A stretch of DNA of 64,000 bases. Origin: Salinisphaera sp052044135 (GTDB taxonomy: Bacteria; Pseudomonadota; Gammaproteobacteria; Nevskiales; Salinisphaeraceae). The position numbers were made by a program, and so were the translations under genes. The DNA is taken from NCBI RefSeq assembly GCF_052044135.1, contig NZ_JBQDYF010000005.1, positions 171,933 through 235,932 on the forward strand, in the 5' to 3' direction. Shown one piece after another: positions 42,815 to 51,581 of the stretch (positions are counted from its first letter, which is position 1; every line of letters begins with the position of its first letter). The notes beneath the pieces were generated by a model. The model was not told where the DNA came from, searched no databases, and saw only the letters and a list, made by a program, of their open reading frames with translations.

Positions 42815-43885
42815 ATGACAGAGGCATCCGATCGTCTTTGCCGCTTGCTGGGTATCGACTGGCCCATCGTTCAGGCACCGATGGCGGGCACATCCACACC
42901 CGAGATGGCCGTAGCGGTCTCGAATGCAGGTGGGCTGGGCTCCCTCGGCGTGGGCGCGATCACGGCCAAGGCGGCTGGGGAGGCAATCGCCGCGTTCCGG
43001 GCCCGCTCCGGGCGGGCGCTGAATGTCAATGTCTTCTGCCATCGCCCCGCGCAGCCCGATCGCGCGCGCGAAGCGGCTTGGCTGGAACGGTTGCGGCCGG
43101 CGTTCGCGGCCGTGAAGGGCACGCCGCCTACCGCCCTCACGGAAATCTATCAGAGCTTCATCGTAGACGAGGCGATGTTCAAGACGATCCTGGCGGCAAA
43201 GCCGACGGTTGTGAGCTTCCATTTCGGGCTACCGCCCGATGCGTGGATTCATACCCTTAGAGATGCTGGTATCGTCTTGCTCGCCACGGCGACAAGCCTC
43301 GCGGAGGCTCGAGCCAATGTGGCGGCCGGCGTTCAGGTCGTCGTCGCGCAAGGTTATGAAGCCGGCGGGCATCGCGGGCTATTCGATCCTGACAAGCCGG
43401 ATGACCAGCTTGGGTTATTCGCGCTCACTCGACTTCTAACCCGCAACCTGGATGTGCCGGTGATTGCGGCCGGTGGCATCATGGACGGGGCGGGAATCGC
43501 CGCCGCCTTGCAGCTCGGGGCGGGAGCGGCGCAACTCGGCACCGCCTTTGTCGCGACCGATGAATCTGCCGCGGACGTCGGCTATCGCGCCGCACTGTCC
43601 AGCGATGCGGCGAACCACACCGTGATGACACGGACGATTTCCGGGCGACCGGCGCGCTGTCTAGCGAACCGATTCACCGACCTCGGGGCAAGCGTCACCC
43701 CGCACGACGTTCCAACTTATCCCATCGCCTACGATGCCGGAAAGGCACTCAATGCCGCCGCGAAGGCGTCCGGCGAAACAGGCTATGGCGCGCAATGGGC
43801 GGGACAAGGCGCGCCGCTCGCACGGTCGATGTCCGCCGGAAAGCTGGTCGCGACCCTCGTCGATGAGATGACTGGCGCAGGATAA
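42815..43885 (+). CDS. Nitronate monooxygenase family flavoenzyme
   Basis: FMN-dependent NMO (2-nitropropane dioxygenase) fold, 356 aa from the ATG at 42815 (GGGAGA upstream). Seen: WPIVQAPMAGTSTPEMAVAV, SNAGGLGSLGVGAI, the flavin/phosphate motif VVAQGYEAGGHRGLFDPD with the conserved His, and VIAAGGIMDGAGIAAALQLG. Class I NMOs detoxify propionate-3-nitronate. The LysR/MFS/NTF2/NMO set looks like a small catabolic or detoxification cassette. It is followed within 65 bp by the 5-prime end of a group II intron. Confidence 0.9.
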   Translation: MTEASDRLCRLLGIDWPIVQAPMAGTSTPEMAVAVSNAGGLGSLGVGAITAKAAGEAIAAFRARSGRALNVNVFCHRPAQPDRAREAAWLERLRPAFAAVKGTPPTALTEIYQSFIVDEAMFKTILAAKPTVVSFHFGLPPDAWIHTLRDAGIVLLATATSLAEARANVAAGVQVVVAQGYEAGGHRGLFDPDKPDDQLGLFALTRLLTRNLDVPVIAAGGIMDGAGIAAALQLGAGAAQLGTAFVATDESAADVGYRAALSSDAANHTVMTRTISGRPARCLANRFTDLGASVTPHDVPTYPIAYDAGKALNAAAKASGETGYGAQWAGQGAPLARSMSAGKLVATLVDEMTGAG

Positions 43886-43949
43886 CGGCAAGTAACGGCG
43901 TCAATGCGAGATGCTTCGGCGCTTTCCGGTTCGGACAATGTCCCTTGAC

Positions 43950-45040
43950 GTGTGCCACGAAGCGACCGGTGGCCTTAAGCAACGGTTGCATGCTGTATCC
44001 GAGATGAGGGAGGGCCCCTCGGCATCGCCTTTCAGGAGGAGATGTCAAAGCGCCTCCAGCTGCTGCGGTCAAGAGTCGTGGTGGTGAGCGTGGGGGAAAA
44101 GGCAGGCAAGACCTGTCAGGTGCGGGACATTGAGGCGAACGCAAGTGAACCGCTGATGAAGCATCGAAAAGTTATAAGTGATGTCGAAACCGTGGCTGTG
44201 TCAAGAGCCCGGGATTCAGCTCGGCAGGTGCCTGATGGCGGGCCGAGCGGCATCCGGTGTATAGGCGGCGTGACGATGTTTCAGGCTCGGATACGGAACG
44301 TGGGAACCTGTCGCCTCGATGCCAAGGGAGCGAACCGAGCGGGGATCCCCGCGAGGTTCTGAGTACCGAAGCGAGGCACAGGGGCGGAGTGATCCGTAGT
44401 AGTGCTGAGCCGGCTGTAATGGCCGTGGAGCGAAGGGGTCACGTCATTGGGCCTTGGACGTTGCGACAACCGTGATGCGGGAGGATCCGGCGAACAAGGC
44501 AAAGCCATTCGAGATACCCAAACGTTGGGTCTGGGAAGGCTTTCAGCAGGTCCGATCCCGCAAGGGATCGCCGGGCTGCGACGGTCAGAGCATAGCGGAC
44601 TTCGAAGGGGATCTTCGGAATCAGCTCTACAAGCTCTGGAATCGGATGTCGTCGGGCAGTTATATGCCGCCACCGGTGTTGTCGGTCGAGATACCGAAAC
44701 CCGGAGGCGGTCAGCGTCCGCTGGGCATTCCGACCGTGGCCGACCGGGTGGCTCAGGTGGTGGTCAAACGGGCTTTGGAGCCGGAGCTGGAGCGGCATTT
44801 CCATGCCGACTCCTACGGTTACCGCCCCCACAAGAGCGCCTTGGGCGCGATCGAGACTACGCGACAGCGCTGCTGGCGCTATGCGTGGGTTGTCGATCTC
44901 GATATCAAGGCTTTCTTCGATACTATCGACCACGATCTGCTGATGCAGGCGGTACGCCACCATACTCAGGAACGCTGGGTGTGTTTGTATATCGAACGGT
45001 GGCTGAAAGCTGATCTTATCCTCGCGGATGGAACGCGGGG
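43950..45040 (+). mobile_element. Truncated group II intron (5-prime ribozyme half plus reverse transcriptase start)
   Basis: Begins GTGTGCCACGAAGCGACC at 43950, fitting the GUGYG intron 5-prime consensus. Up to about 44453 the DNA has no gene but shows group II domain I-like features (paired GC-rich blocks and GAAACCG/AAGTTATAAG-type linkers). The intron-encoded reverse transcriptase then starts and stops short, and domains V and VI are absent; the sequence passes into the AbiE locus. The element is therefore immobile. Confidence 0.75.
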
Positions 45041-45086
45041 TCCCGATATATTTGACTGGCATTTGGAAAAGATGTATATATCGTAG
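44475..45086 (+). pseudogene. Group II intron reverse transcriptase/maturase, truncated
   Basis: LtrA-type protein cut to about 203 codons of the usual 420-600. Seen: MREDPANKAKPFEIPKRWVW, RT0-RT1 region GSPGCDGQSIADFEGDL, VEIPKPGGGQRPLGIPTVAD (RT2), ELERHFHADSYGYRPHKSA and the first catalytic Asp region VDLDIKAFFDTIDHDLLM (RT3). The YADD motif, thumb, and maturase domains are missing. After LILADGT near 45030 the residues no longer match the family and the frame ends at 45086, one base before the abiEi ATG. Confidence 0.85.
45044..45083 (+). promoter_or_regulatory. abiEi promoter within an inverted repeat
   Basis: TTGACT (45052-45057) and TATATA (45075-45080) are 17 bases apart, a good sigma-70 promoter. 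It is bracketed by an exact 8 bp inverted repeat, CGATATAT (45044-45051) / ATATATCG (45076-45083). AbiEi proteins repress their own operons by binding inverted repeats, so this is a plausible autoregulatory operator. Confidence 0.6.
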
Positions 45087-45087
45087 T

Positions 45088-45825
45088 ATGGCTACGACAG
45101 AACGAAGTAAGTTAAATTCACTCTACACCCGGCTTGCGCCAGGGGTGCCGCTGGCTTCGGAGGACTTGGCGGCGTTGGATATCTCCGCGGACTTGGCTGT
45201 CCACTACGTGCGGGCAGGGTGGCTTACCCGGCTGGCTCGCGGCGTGTACTGTCGTCCCAACGACACGTTGGCGTTGCATCCCAGTCTCCTGCTGCTGCAA
45301 CGCAAGTTCGATGGTCTCCATGTCGGCGGCAAATCCGCGCTCGACTGGTATGGTCTGCGTCAGTACGTCTCACAACAGCCCGTACTGCATCTGTATGGCT
45401 GGGAGTCGGGGCACCTGCCGGATTGGTTCACAGAGCGCTTCCCGGCGGAGTATCACCGCAAGCGGCTGTTCGATGAGCTTCCCGATGCTTTACGGCATGT
45501 GGGGCCCTTCGAAAAGCGAAACGGAGCGCCGCAGGTTTCCGCACCGGAGAGGGCGCTGCTGGAACTGCTGAGCGATGTGGGCGTACGCCAGCCCCTGCAG
45601 GAGGCCCGCGAGCTTGTCGAGAGCAGTTACAGCCTGCGGGTGAGCGTGCTGCTTGAACTGCTGCAGCACTGCAAGAGCGTCAAGACCGTGCGGCTGTGCC
45701 TCCAACTCGGTCGAGAGGGGGCACTGCCCTGGGTGGCGAAGCTCGATCCCGCTCAATTGCCGACGGGCAGCGACCGGCCCTGGGTCTCGCAGTCGGGCGA
45801 TGGCTTGTTGGTGCTCAAGCCATGA
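45088..45825 (+). CDS. AbiEi-type antitoxin/transcriptional repressor of a type IV toxin-antitoxin locus
   Basis: AbiEi family protein, 245 aa. Seen: an N-terminal winged-helix part (LYTRLAPGVPLASEDLAALD; VHYVRAGWLTRLARGVYCRP) and a C-terminal domain with FDGLHVGGKSALDWYGLRQY and SAPERALLELLSDVGVRQPL. In the AbiE system the antitoxin represses the operon and counters the AbiEii nucleotidyltransferase without binding it. The ATG at 45088 was chosen since it follows a good promoter/operator. Its TGA overlaps the toxin ATG by four bases. The frame is intact although its toxin is broken. Confidence 0.85.
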   Translation: MATTERSKLNSLYTRLAPGVPLASEDLAALDISADLAVHYVRAGWLTRLARGVYCRPNDTLALHPSLLLLQRKFDGLHVGGKSALDWYGLRQYVSQQPVLHLYGWESGHLPDWFTERFPAEYHRKRLFDELPDALRHVGPFEKRNGAPQVSAPERALLELLSDVGVRQPLQEARELVESSYSLRVSVLLELLQHCKSVKTVRLCLQLGREGALPWVAKLDPAQLPTGSDRPWVSQSGDGLLVLKP

Positions 45826-46762
45826 ACCCGGCCTATCTCGAGACCGCGCGTCTGCTGACGCAGGTTGCGCCGTTCGTATTCGTAGACGACACGTTCGCCT
45901 TGAAGGGAGGCACGGCCATCAACCTCTTCGTGCGTGACATGCCGCGCCTGTCGGTGGATCTCGATCTGGTCTTTCCCGACTACACGCTGCCACGCGAGGA
46001 AGCACTGGCTCGGATCAATAACGCCATTCGCCAGGCCGCTGAGCGCCTGAACGGGCGAGGGTTCCAGACGCATATGCCTGCGGCCGCCGCGGGCGAGACG
46101 AAGCTGCTGGTGCGGAGGGACCGTATCGAGGTCAAAGTTGAGGCCAACTTCGTCATGCGCGGCACAGTGCAGCCGGTACGGCGCGCTTCGCTCACGCCGG
46201 CGGCCAGCGACGCGTCGCTGGCCGATCTGGATATCCCTGTCATCTCGCTGGAAGACATGTACGGCGGAAAACTGGTTGCTGCACTGGACCGTCAGCATCC
46301 GCGCGACCTGTTCGATGTGATGTAGCTCTTCGCGAACGAGGGCATCACACCGGGAATTCGGCGTGCCTTTGTCGTCTACCTGGCCAGCCACAATCGTCCC
46401 GTGCACGAAGTGCTGTTTCCGGCGTTGCGGGACATCCAGTACGACTACACCCACAACTTCGAGGGCATGACTGCCGATCCGGTGTCGCTCGCCGACTTAC
46501 TGGCGGTGCGGGAGCGGCTGGCGCGCGAGCTTCAAGAAGGCCTGGATGATGAGGAACGTAGATTTCTGTTGTCATTGGTCGCGGGCGCGCCTGAGTGGCC
46601 GTTGTTGGGAATCGCCCACCTCAAACAATTGCCGGAATCCGCTGGAAGCTGCGCAACTTAGCCCAATTGCAGAATTCAAATGCGAAGAAGTTTACCGAGC
46701 AGGCCGATGCACTGGTCGCCCGACTGGCCTCTGTCACATCAATGGCTGGGGAAGGGGGATAG
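45822..46762 (+). pseudogene. AbiEii-type nucleotidyltransferase toxin, broken by amber codon and frameshift
   Basis: Seen: the nucleotidyltransferase core FALKGGTAINLFVRDMPRLS followed by VDLDLVFPDY (GG..., DxD) and VISLEDMYGGKLVAALDRQH with PRDLFDVM. Then TAG at 46323-46325 interrupts the frame; the same frame continues LFANEGITPGIRRAFVVYL. A second lesion at about 46637 (one G missing, CCGGAATCC for CCGGGAATCC) shifts the frame; read past it, the protein ends GIRWKLRNLAQLQNSNAKKF and TEQADALVARLAS, a normal AbiEii C-terminus stopping at 46762. Two independent lesions make toxin activity unlikely, though the first 167 residues holding the catalytic site could still be made. Confidence 0.85.
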
Positions 46763-46763
46763 C

Positions 46764-46801
46764 ATGGATGTACTGTATTTCCTCAAGGAACGCACGAGGA
46801 T
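46764..46801 (+). pseudogene. 5-prime remnant of a small conserved hypothetical gene
   Basis: The ATG at 46764 opens MDVLYFLKERTRITRQ, which resembles the start of a widespread small hypothetical protein beginning MDxLYFLKERTxFIR. Similarity stops after about a dozen codons, where the sequence becomes the end of the minus-strand phosphoesterase gene. It marks the boundary between two island segments. Recognised by eye only. Confidence 0.3.
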
Positions 46802-48264
46802 CACTCGCCAGAATTGCGAGCACTCGGCTGCCCGCGGCGCTCCCGCCGACGCCGCAAATGCTCTTTCCACGCCGCCGTGCGGTCACGAATGAAATCGCTC
46901 ACTTGCGCCGCTGACGTTAATGGCGGGGTGGCCTGCTCGTAGTGCCCTTGCTCGCTTCTGAGAGGCAGCGCGGCGACCCGGTCCGCATGGATTTTGTCGA
47001 GCTTGGAGGGTATCGAGGAATTCGGATGATGCGCCGACGACACCGGCACCTTGACGCCCTTGAGCGGATCGTCGGTGCGGGGGCGGGTGAGCGTCAGCAC
47101 ATCGGCGAGTGAGGCCGCGGCCTTGTCGCGCTCGGTAAGCGGCGTCGTACCCCAGCGCTCGTGAATCGTTGCCAGGATCGACGTATGGTCGATCCGTCCG
47201 GTTTTCGCACGAAAGACCGTATTCTCTTCGATCAACGGCGAGACGAGCACGGCGGGCACGCGCACGCCGAAGCGGCTGAAGTCGAAACCCTGTTCGCCCA
47301 CGGTGCCGTCGTTGGGCGGCGTCGCATCCGCCGGTGGCGCCACGTGGTCGTAGTTGCCGCCATGCTCGTCGTAGGTGATGACGAGCAGCGTGGATGCCCA
47401 GCTCTTGCCGTTGCGCACCGCGTAGTAGGCGTCGTGAATCAATTGCTCGCCGGCTGCCACGTTATAGTTCGGATGCTGGCTGTTGCCCGTTGCGCCCCAA
47501 CTCGGTTCGAGGAAGGTGAAGGGTGGCAGCTTGCCCGCTGCGGCACGCGCCTGGAAGTCGCGGAAATGCCCGAAGTGCGCCTCGTCGGCATGCTGGGTAT
47601 CGGGGAAGTCGTGGCGCGTGAGCGGGTCGCGGTTGTACCCGTATATCGCCCAGTCGAGTTGCTTGTCCGAAAGCCGGCCGAAGATGCTCGGGCAAGTGAA
47701 AATCTTGACGTGATCGTCGAGATGGCCCTGCGACGTGGCGGCGAGCGTGAACGCCCGGTTGGGGATCGTCATGGTGGGAACGGACGCGAACCACGCATCG
47801 CACACGGCATAGCCGCGCGCGAGTCCCGAAAGAACGGGCAACAGTTCGGGCGTGTACATGCCCATGATCTGCGACGCCTCGGTGCCCGGCAACGTGTCCT
47901 TGTAATGCCTGGCAAGGTCCGAGGCGATCGCCGATTTGAAGTTCAGCACGAAGCCCTTGTTCGTGGGCACGTCGCCGGGAGCCGGGTCGTCGTTCGAATA
48001 CAGCTGATAGTTGGTGTTCAGGAAGCCCTCGCCCGGATCGGCGCCGGGCATCAGATAGACGTGGGGGTCGTCCTCCTTGATCTTGTACACGGCAATCTCG
48101 CGTCCATGACCGTCGGGATTCCACTCCTTCCCCGTGAGCCCGTCGAAGTGGTCGACGGCGGCGGGCCGATCGTCGCTATAGAGAAAACCGAGCATCTGAT
48201 CGAACGACCGGTTTTCCAGCATGAGTACGACGATGTGCTCGATCTTCTTGAGTTGGTGGGTCAC
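46801..48264 (-). CDS. Phospholipase C / acid phosphatase-type phosphoesterase
   Basis: Phosphoesterase of the phospholipase C/AcpA family, 487 aa. Seen: IEHIVVLMLENRSFDQMLGF at the N-terminus (metal-binding Glu/Asn and the family motif), DAWFASVPTMTIPNRAFTLA, FTFLEPSWGATGNSQHPNYN, LLVITYDEHGGNYDHVAPPA with metal-binding Asp/His, and GFDFSRFGVRVPAVLVSPL. There is no signal peptide from the GTG at 48264, which has GGGAG eight bases upstream; the longer frame to 48438 also lacks one. Cytoplasmic or atypically exported. Substrate unclear: phosphatidylcholine-like lipids or phosphomonoesters. Confidence 0.85.
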   Translation of the reverse strand: MTHQLKKIEHIVVLMLENRSFDQMLGFLYSDDRPAAVDHFDGLTGKEWNPDGHGREIAVYKIKEDDPHVYLMPGADPGEGFLNTNYQLYSNDDPAPGDVPTNKGFVLNFKSAIASDLARHYKDTLPGTEASQIMGMYTPELLPVLSGLARGYAVCDAWFASVPTMTIPNRAFTLAATSQGHLDDHVKIFTCPSIFGRLSDKQLDWAIYGYNRDPLTRHDFPDTQHADEAHFGHFRDFQARAAAGKLPPFTFLEPSWGATGNSQHPNYNVAAGEQLIHDAYYAVRNGKSWASTLLVITYDEHGGNYDHVAPPADATPPNDGTVGEQGFDFSRFGVRVPAVLVSPLIEENTVFRAKTGRIDHTSILATIHERWGTTPLTERDKAAASLADVLTLTRPRTDDPLKGVKVPVSSAHHPNSSIPSKLDKIHADRVAALPLRSEQGHYEQATPPLTSAAQVSDFIRDRTAAWKEHLRRRRERRGQPSARNSGE

Positions 48265-48552
48265 GGCTTGATCTCCCGGAAGAAGTTCGACGTTCGCGCC
48301 AGGTGTTTCACGCAACCACACCGGCGTTACCTTGAAGCTCGCGCGCAGACGTGCGCCGCCCTGATGCACAAGGCTCCTCGGATTGCGTGATGATTGTATG
48401 AAGGATCTGTGCTTCGCGAGCTTGCGGTAAGCCGGCACGTCCCCTGTGAGCGAATATGAAAGACGGCTATTGGCGGCGGGTCGGTTTGCCGCCGGTCCAT
48501 GTGACGAGACTCGCCCTCAAATTTCGCAGCGCTCGCCAAGTAAGCGAGCAAT

Positions 48553-49212
48553 TCACGGGCGACTCCGCACGCCATCGAGCAAGGTACGCGCAACGAGTTG
48601 GGGGACGTCCGCAGGCGATTCCGGGCCAGCCAGACCGTCGATCAGCAGCATGGTCAGCCCATGCACCAGGGACCAGGCGGTGAGGACCAGACGGTCCCGT
48701 TCCGCTGTCGTGTTTTCGCGCACCGCAAACCGCCCTGTCCGTATCCCGCGGGCGACAACCTCGACCAGAACCGCCTTCGCCGCTTCCGAGGCTTCGGCCA
48801 CCGTCGCCGGGATCTCACATCCCCCGGCGAGAAGGTCCGACCCGAACATCAGCCGGTAACGGGCCGGATTGTCCGTTCCGAACCGGACATACGCCACGCC
48901 GGTCGTCAACAACGCGGCCTCCGGCCCCTCCGTTGCGTCCGCGGCCTCGACCAGTCGTTCCCGCAGGGCCTTGTAGCCGACTGCCGCGAGCTCCGCGAGC
49001 AGGTCGCGCTTCTCCGGGAAGTGGCGATAGGGCGCGTTGTGGCTGACGCCGGCTCGCCGGGCGACTTGCCGCAGCGAGAAATCCCAGTTCTGCTCCTCTG
49101 TGACCAGGCCCAGAGCTGCCTCGACCAGGGCGCGGCGGAGATCCCCATGGTGATAGGTGGATGGCTGATTGGTGTCTGGAGAAAGGGAGACACAAGCTTT
49201 GCGTCGGCTCAT
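48553..49212 (-). CDS. TetR/AcrR-family regulator
   Basis: TetR-type repressor, 219 aa from the ATG at 49212. Seen: HTH domain TYHHGDLRRALVEAALGLVT with DFSLRQVARRAGVSHNAPYR and HFPEKRDLLAELAAVGY, then a C-terminal WHG-type ligand domain (YVRFGTDNPARYRLMFGSDL). It is divergent from the DUF4188 gene at 49279, with only 66 bp between starts. That gap contains GTTGACAGCGACAAC, an imperfect palindrome that could be the operator. Confidence 0.88.
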   Translation of the reverse strand: MSRRKACVSLSPDTNQPSTYHHGDLRRALVEAALGLVTEEQNWDFSLRQVARRAGVSHNAPYRHFPEKRDLLAELAAVGYKALRERLVEAADATEGPEAALLTTGVAYVRFGTDNPARYRLMFGSDLLAGGCEIPATVAEASEAAKAVLVEVVARGIRTGRFAVRENTTAERDRLVLTAWSLVHGLTMLLIDGLAGPESPADVPQLVARTLLDGVRSRP

Positions 49213-49278
49213 GTTGACGGCGCCCACATTTAAGACTAAGTTGACAGCGACAACATAAATCAACCGTGGCAGAAAGTC

Positions 49279-49800
49279 ATGAACCGGATGACCGACGTTA
49301 TTGCAGAGCGCGTCTGCGCGGAGATGGAGGGAGAGACCGTGGTCTTTCTTATTGGGATGCGTATCAACAAGCTCTGGAAGGTGTGGAAGTGGTTTCCGGT
49401 GCTGGCGGCGATGCCGCGGATGCTGCGGGAACTTGCCGCGCAACCCGAGCTCGGCCTGCTGCACGCCCGCGCCCAGTTCGGTCTGCGCAATTTGTGGGTG
49501 GTGCAATACTGGCAGAGTGCCGAACATCTGCGGGCCTATGCGAAAGCGGCCGGTCAGGCCCATTTGCCGGCCTGGCAGGCCTTCAACGCCAGCATCGGCA
49601 CCGGTGGCGATGTCGGGATCTGGCACGAGACGTATGTAGTGCCGCCGGGCCATGCGGAATCGGTCTACGTGAACATGCCGCGTTTCGGCCTGGGCCGGGC
49701 CGGACAGCTGTTTCCGGCCACGGGGCGACGAGCCAGCGCGGCAAAGCGCCTCAGCGCTCTGCGGTCACCGCCGCAAAAGCAACCGCCGTCCTCGGTCTAG
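49279..49800 (+). CDS. DUF4188 family protein
   Basis: DUF4188 protein, 173 aa. Seen: the family opening MTDVIAERVCAEMEGETVVF then LIGMRINKLWKVWKWFPVLA, and WVVQYWQSAEHLRAYAKAAG, with late HYxxxP-like residues WHETYVVPPGHAESVYVNMP. Related proteins are annotated as monooxygenase-like or phenylacetaldoxime-dehydratase-like because of a ferredoxin-like heme-binding fold, but function is unproven. It is next to and divergent from a TetR regulator that probably controls it. The last 30 residues are low-complexity and may reflect loss of the original end. Confidence 0.75.
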   Translation: MNRMTDVIAERVCAEMEGETVVFLIGMRINKLWKVWKWFPVLAAMPRMLRELAAQPELGLLHARAQFGLRNLWVVQYWQSAEHLRAYAKAAGQAHLPAWQAFNASIGTGGDVGIWHETYVVPPGHAESVYVNMPRFGLGRAGQLFPATGRRASAAKRLSALRSPPQKQPPSSV

Positions 49801-49958
49801 CCGATATTTCCCGGGCCCCCGAGTCGATGACGGGCTCGGGCGGTCCCTGCACGGTGTTCACGACCATGAGTTCGATGAGACCCACATGGAGCTGGAAACG
49901 CTGAACGGTCATGCGCTTGCGATGTCGAGAGGACAAAGGGAGGCGCCCTTCGGTCGCG

Positions 49959-50483
49959 TTAAAGGGTCCAGCCTCGTGCGGCAGCGCGTGAGAGATTGGT
50001 GCGAATGACACGCCGGTGGAACGGTGCGATGACGCACAGGTAAGCCTTCCCAAGGCGGTTGTGGCAGCGTGCCACCGTGGTTGCGACGAGCTCGGCATCC
50101 CCGCTCTCCGCATGGCGTCGCATCAGTACGGAGCCCCTGAAGTCGAGGTGCCGATCGTCCTCGCCGACGATGACTTCGTTGTCGGAGACCGCGAGAACTC
50201 GAAAAAAGTCGATGTGGTCCATACCCTCCGCCGCGGCCGCGTCCCGCAGGTATCTGGATGTCTTGACCCCGAACCCGGCGACCAGGATGTCCCGAAGGGT
50301 GATCAGGACCCTGAACCCGATTGGCGGATGCCCGAGCACGCATTTTGTCAGGTGAAGAATACCCTGCGATGCGAAGCGCTCCGGCACGGTGATCATGAAG
50401 GCGTCGGCGAGATCGGCATCGTGCAGCCAATCCGAGATCAGACTCCGGTCGGGGCAGGGCACTTCTCTGACATGCGCAACCAT
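49959..50483 (-). CDS. DUF2867 family protein
   Basis: DUF2867 protein, 174 aa. Seen: HDADLADAFMITVPERFASQ, ITLRDILVAGFGVKTSRYLR, DNEVIVGEDDRHLDFRGSVL and VARCHNRLGKAYLCVIAPFH, which are the typical conserved blocks in order. The family is often found as a domain fused to NAD(P)-binding SDR proteins or beside them, and it is thought to be START-like. Here it is single, convergent with the DUF4188 gene, and upstream of the same-strand AraC gene end by 45 bp. Function unknown. Confidence 0.75.
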   Translation of the reverse strand: MVAHVREVPCPDRSLISDWLHDADLADAFMITVPERFASQGILHLTKCVLGHPPIGFRVLITLRDILVAGFGVKTSRYLRDAAAAEGMDHIDFFRVLAVSDNEVIVGEDDRHLDFRGSVLMRRHAESGDAELVATTVARCHNRLGKAYLCVIAPFHRRVIRTNLSRAAARGWTL

Positions 50484-50528
50484 CGGCTTAGTCCTCGGTA
50501 CATGCGACGCGTGACCTACGGCGGATCA

Positions 50529-51479
50529 TTACATGCGCGCCCGTTCTAAGGATTGATCGGCCGTTTCGCCGGCATTCTGGCGACCGTATTGCCGGGGCGA
50601 ACAGTGCATGATGCGCTTGAATGCGGCGCTGAAGGATTTTTCGGATTCGTATCCCAGAGCGGCTCCGATCTGCGACAGCGACTGGCGCGAATGGGTCAGG
50701 CGGTCGGCGGCCAGCAGCATCCGCCAACGCGTCAGGTACGACATGGGCGTCATTCCGACAACCTCCTTGAACTTCAACGCGAAGGCGGTACGCGACATCG
50801 CGGCTTCGCCAGCCAGTCTCTCGAGCGTCCAGCGCTCACCGGGCGCACGATGGAACGCGGTGACGGCGGCGCGCAGCCGCGCGTCGGCCAGGGCGGACAG
50901 CCAGCCGGTCCGCTGCTCTGCCGGCGTTTGCGAGAGATGAACGCGCAGGGCCTCGACCAGAACCAGGGTCGCCAGTTGCTGCGCCACGATGAAATCGCCC
51001 GGCAGGCCGTCGGCCAATTCCCGCCGCATGCGCTCGACACACCAGCGCAGCGTCGCGCTGTTGGCGGTGTCGTGGATGTGAAGAATCGACGGCAGGGTAC
51101 CCAGAAGCAGATCCGCCTGCCCCGCCGAAAGAGTGAAGTAGCCGCCGACGCTGAGAAAATCGCCGCCGCCGTTGTGGGTGACGATGCGGCCGTCGGCCAC
51201 CGGCGGCAGGAGGCTTTGCACGTCGACCGGCGTGATCGAGGGATCGCTCGAGATCCTGAACGCCTTGCCATGCGGCAGCAGAAAACATTCCCCCGCCTTG
51301 ATCCGTAGCGGCCCGGGCGTGTCTTCGACCGAGACCCAGCAGGCACCGGCGGCGACCGCATGAAACTTGATGCCGTCATGCTGGCCGAACTGCACCGCAA
51401 AATCGCCGCCGGCGTCAAACCCGCCGGAGACGTAGCTACGCAGCTTTAACAGCCAGAGAAGGTCAGAGAGAGGATCCAA
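50529..51479 (-). CDS. AraC-family transcriptional regulator with cupin N-terminus
   Basis: AraC regulator, 316 aa. Seen: N-terminal cupin_6-type sensor (LDPLSDLLWLLKLRSYVSGG, CWVSVEDTPGPLRIKAGECF) and a C-terminal double HTH (LERLAGEAAMSRTAFALKFK; LTRWRMLLAADRLTHSRQSL then IGAALGYESEKSFSAAFKR). I prefer a TTG at 51479 because homologues begin DPLSDLL; a longer frame to 51656 would overlap the divergent SDR gene. It is divergent from that SDR gene and probably activates it. The start is the weak point of the call. Confidence 0.85.
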   Translation of the reverse strand: MDPLSDLLWLLKLRSYVSGGFDAGGDFAVQFGQHDGIKFHAVAAGACWVSVEDTPGPLRIKAGECFLLPHGKAFRISSDPSITPVDVQSLLPPVADGRIVTHNGGGDFLSVGGYFTLSAGQADLLLGTLPSILHIHDTANSATLRWCVERMRRELADGLPGDFIVAQQLATLVLVEALRVHLSQTPAEQRTGWLSALADARLRAAVTAFHRAPGERWTLERLAGEAAMSRTAFALKFKEVVGMTPMSYLTRWRMLLAADRLTHSRQSLSQIGAALGYESEKSFSAAFKRIMHCSPRQYGRQNAGETADQSLERARM

Positions 51480-51581
51480 TCCGAAGGCTCTGAACGATTG
51501 GTGGTTATATTGGGACTCTAAGGAGTGTTTCGTTCCGCATCCAGCGCCTATCCTGCCCCCAACAGGAACAGGAGATGTGCG

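Noticed and set aside
49887..50549. Plus-strand frame of about 177 codons opposite the DUF2867 gene
   Set aside because: It is the shadow of the minus-strand DUF2867 gene, which has clear conserved blocks.
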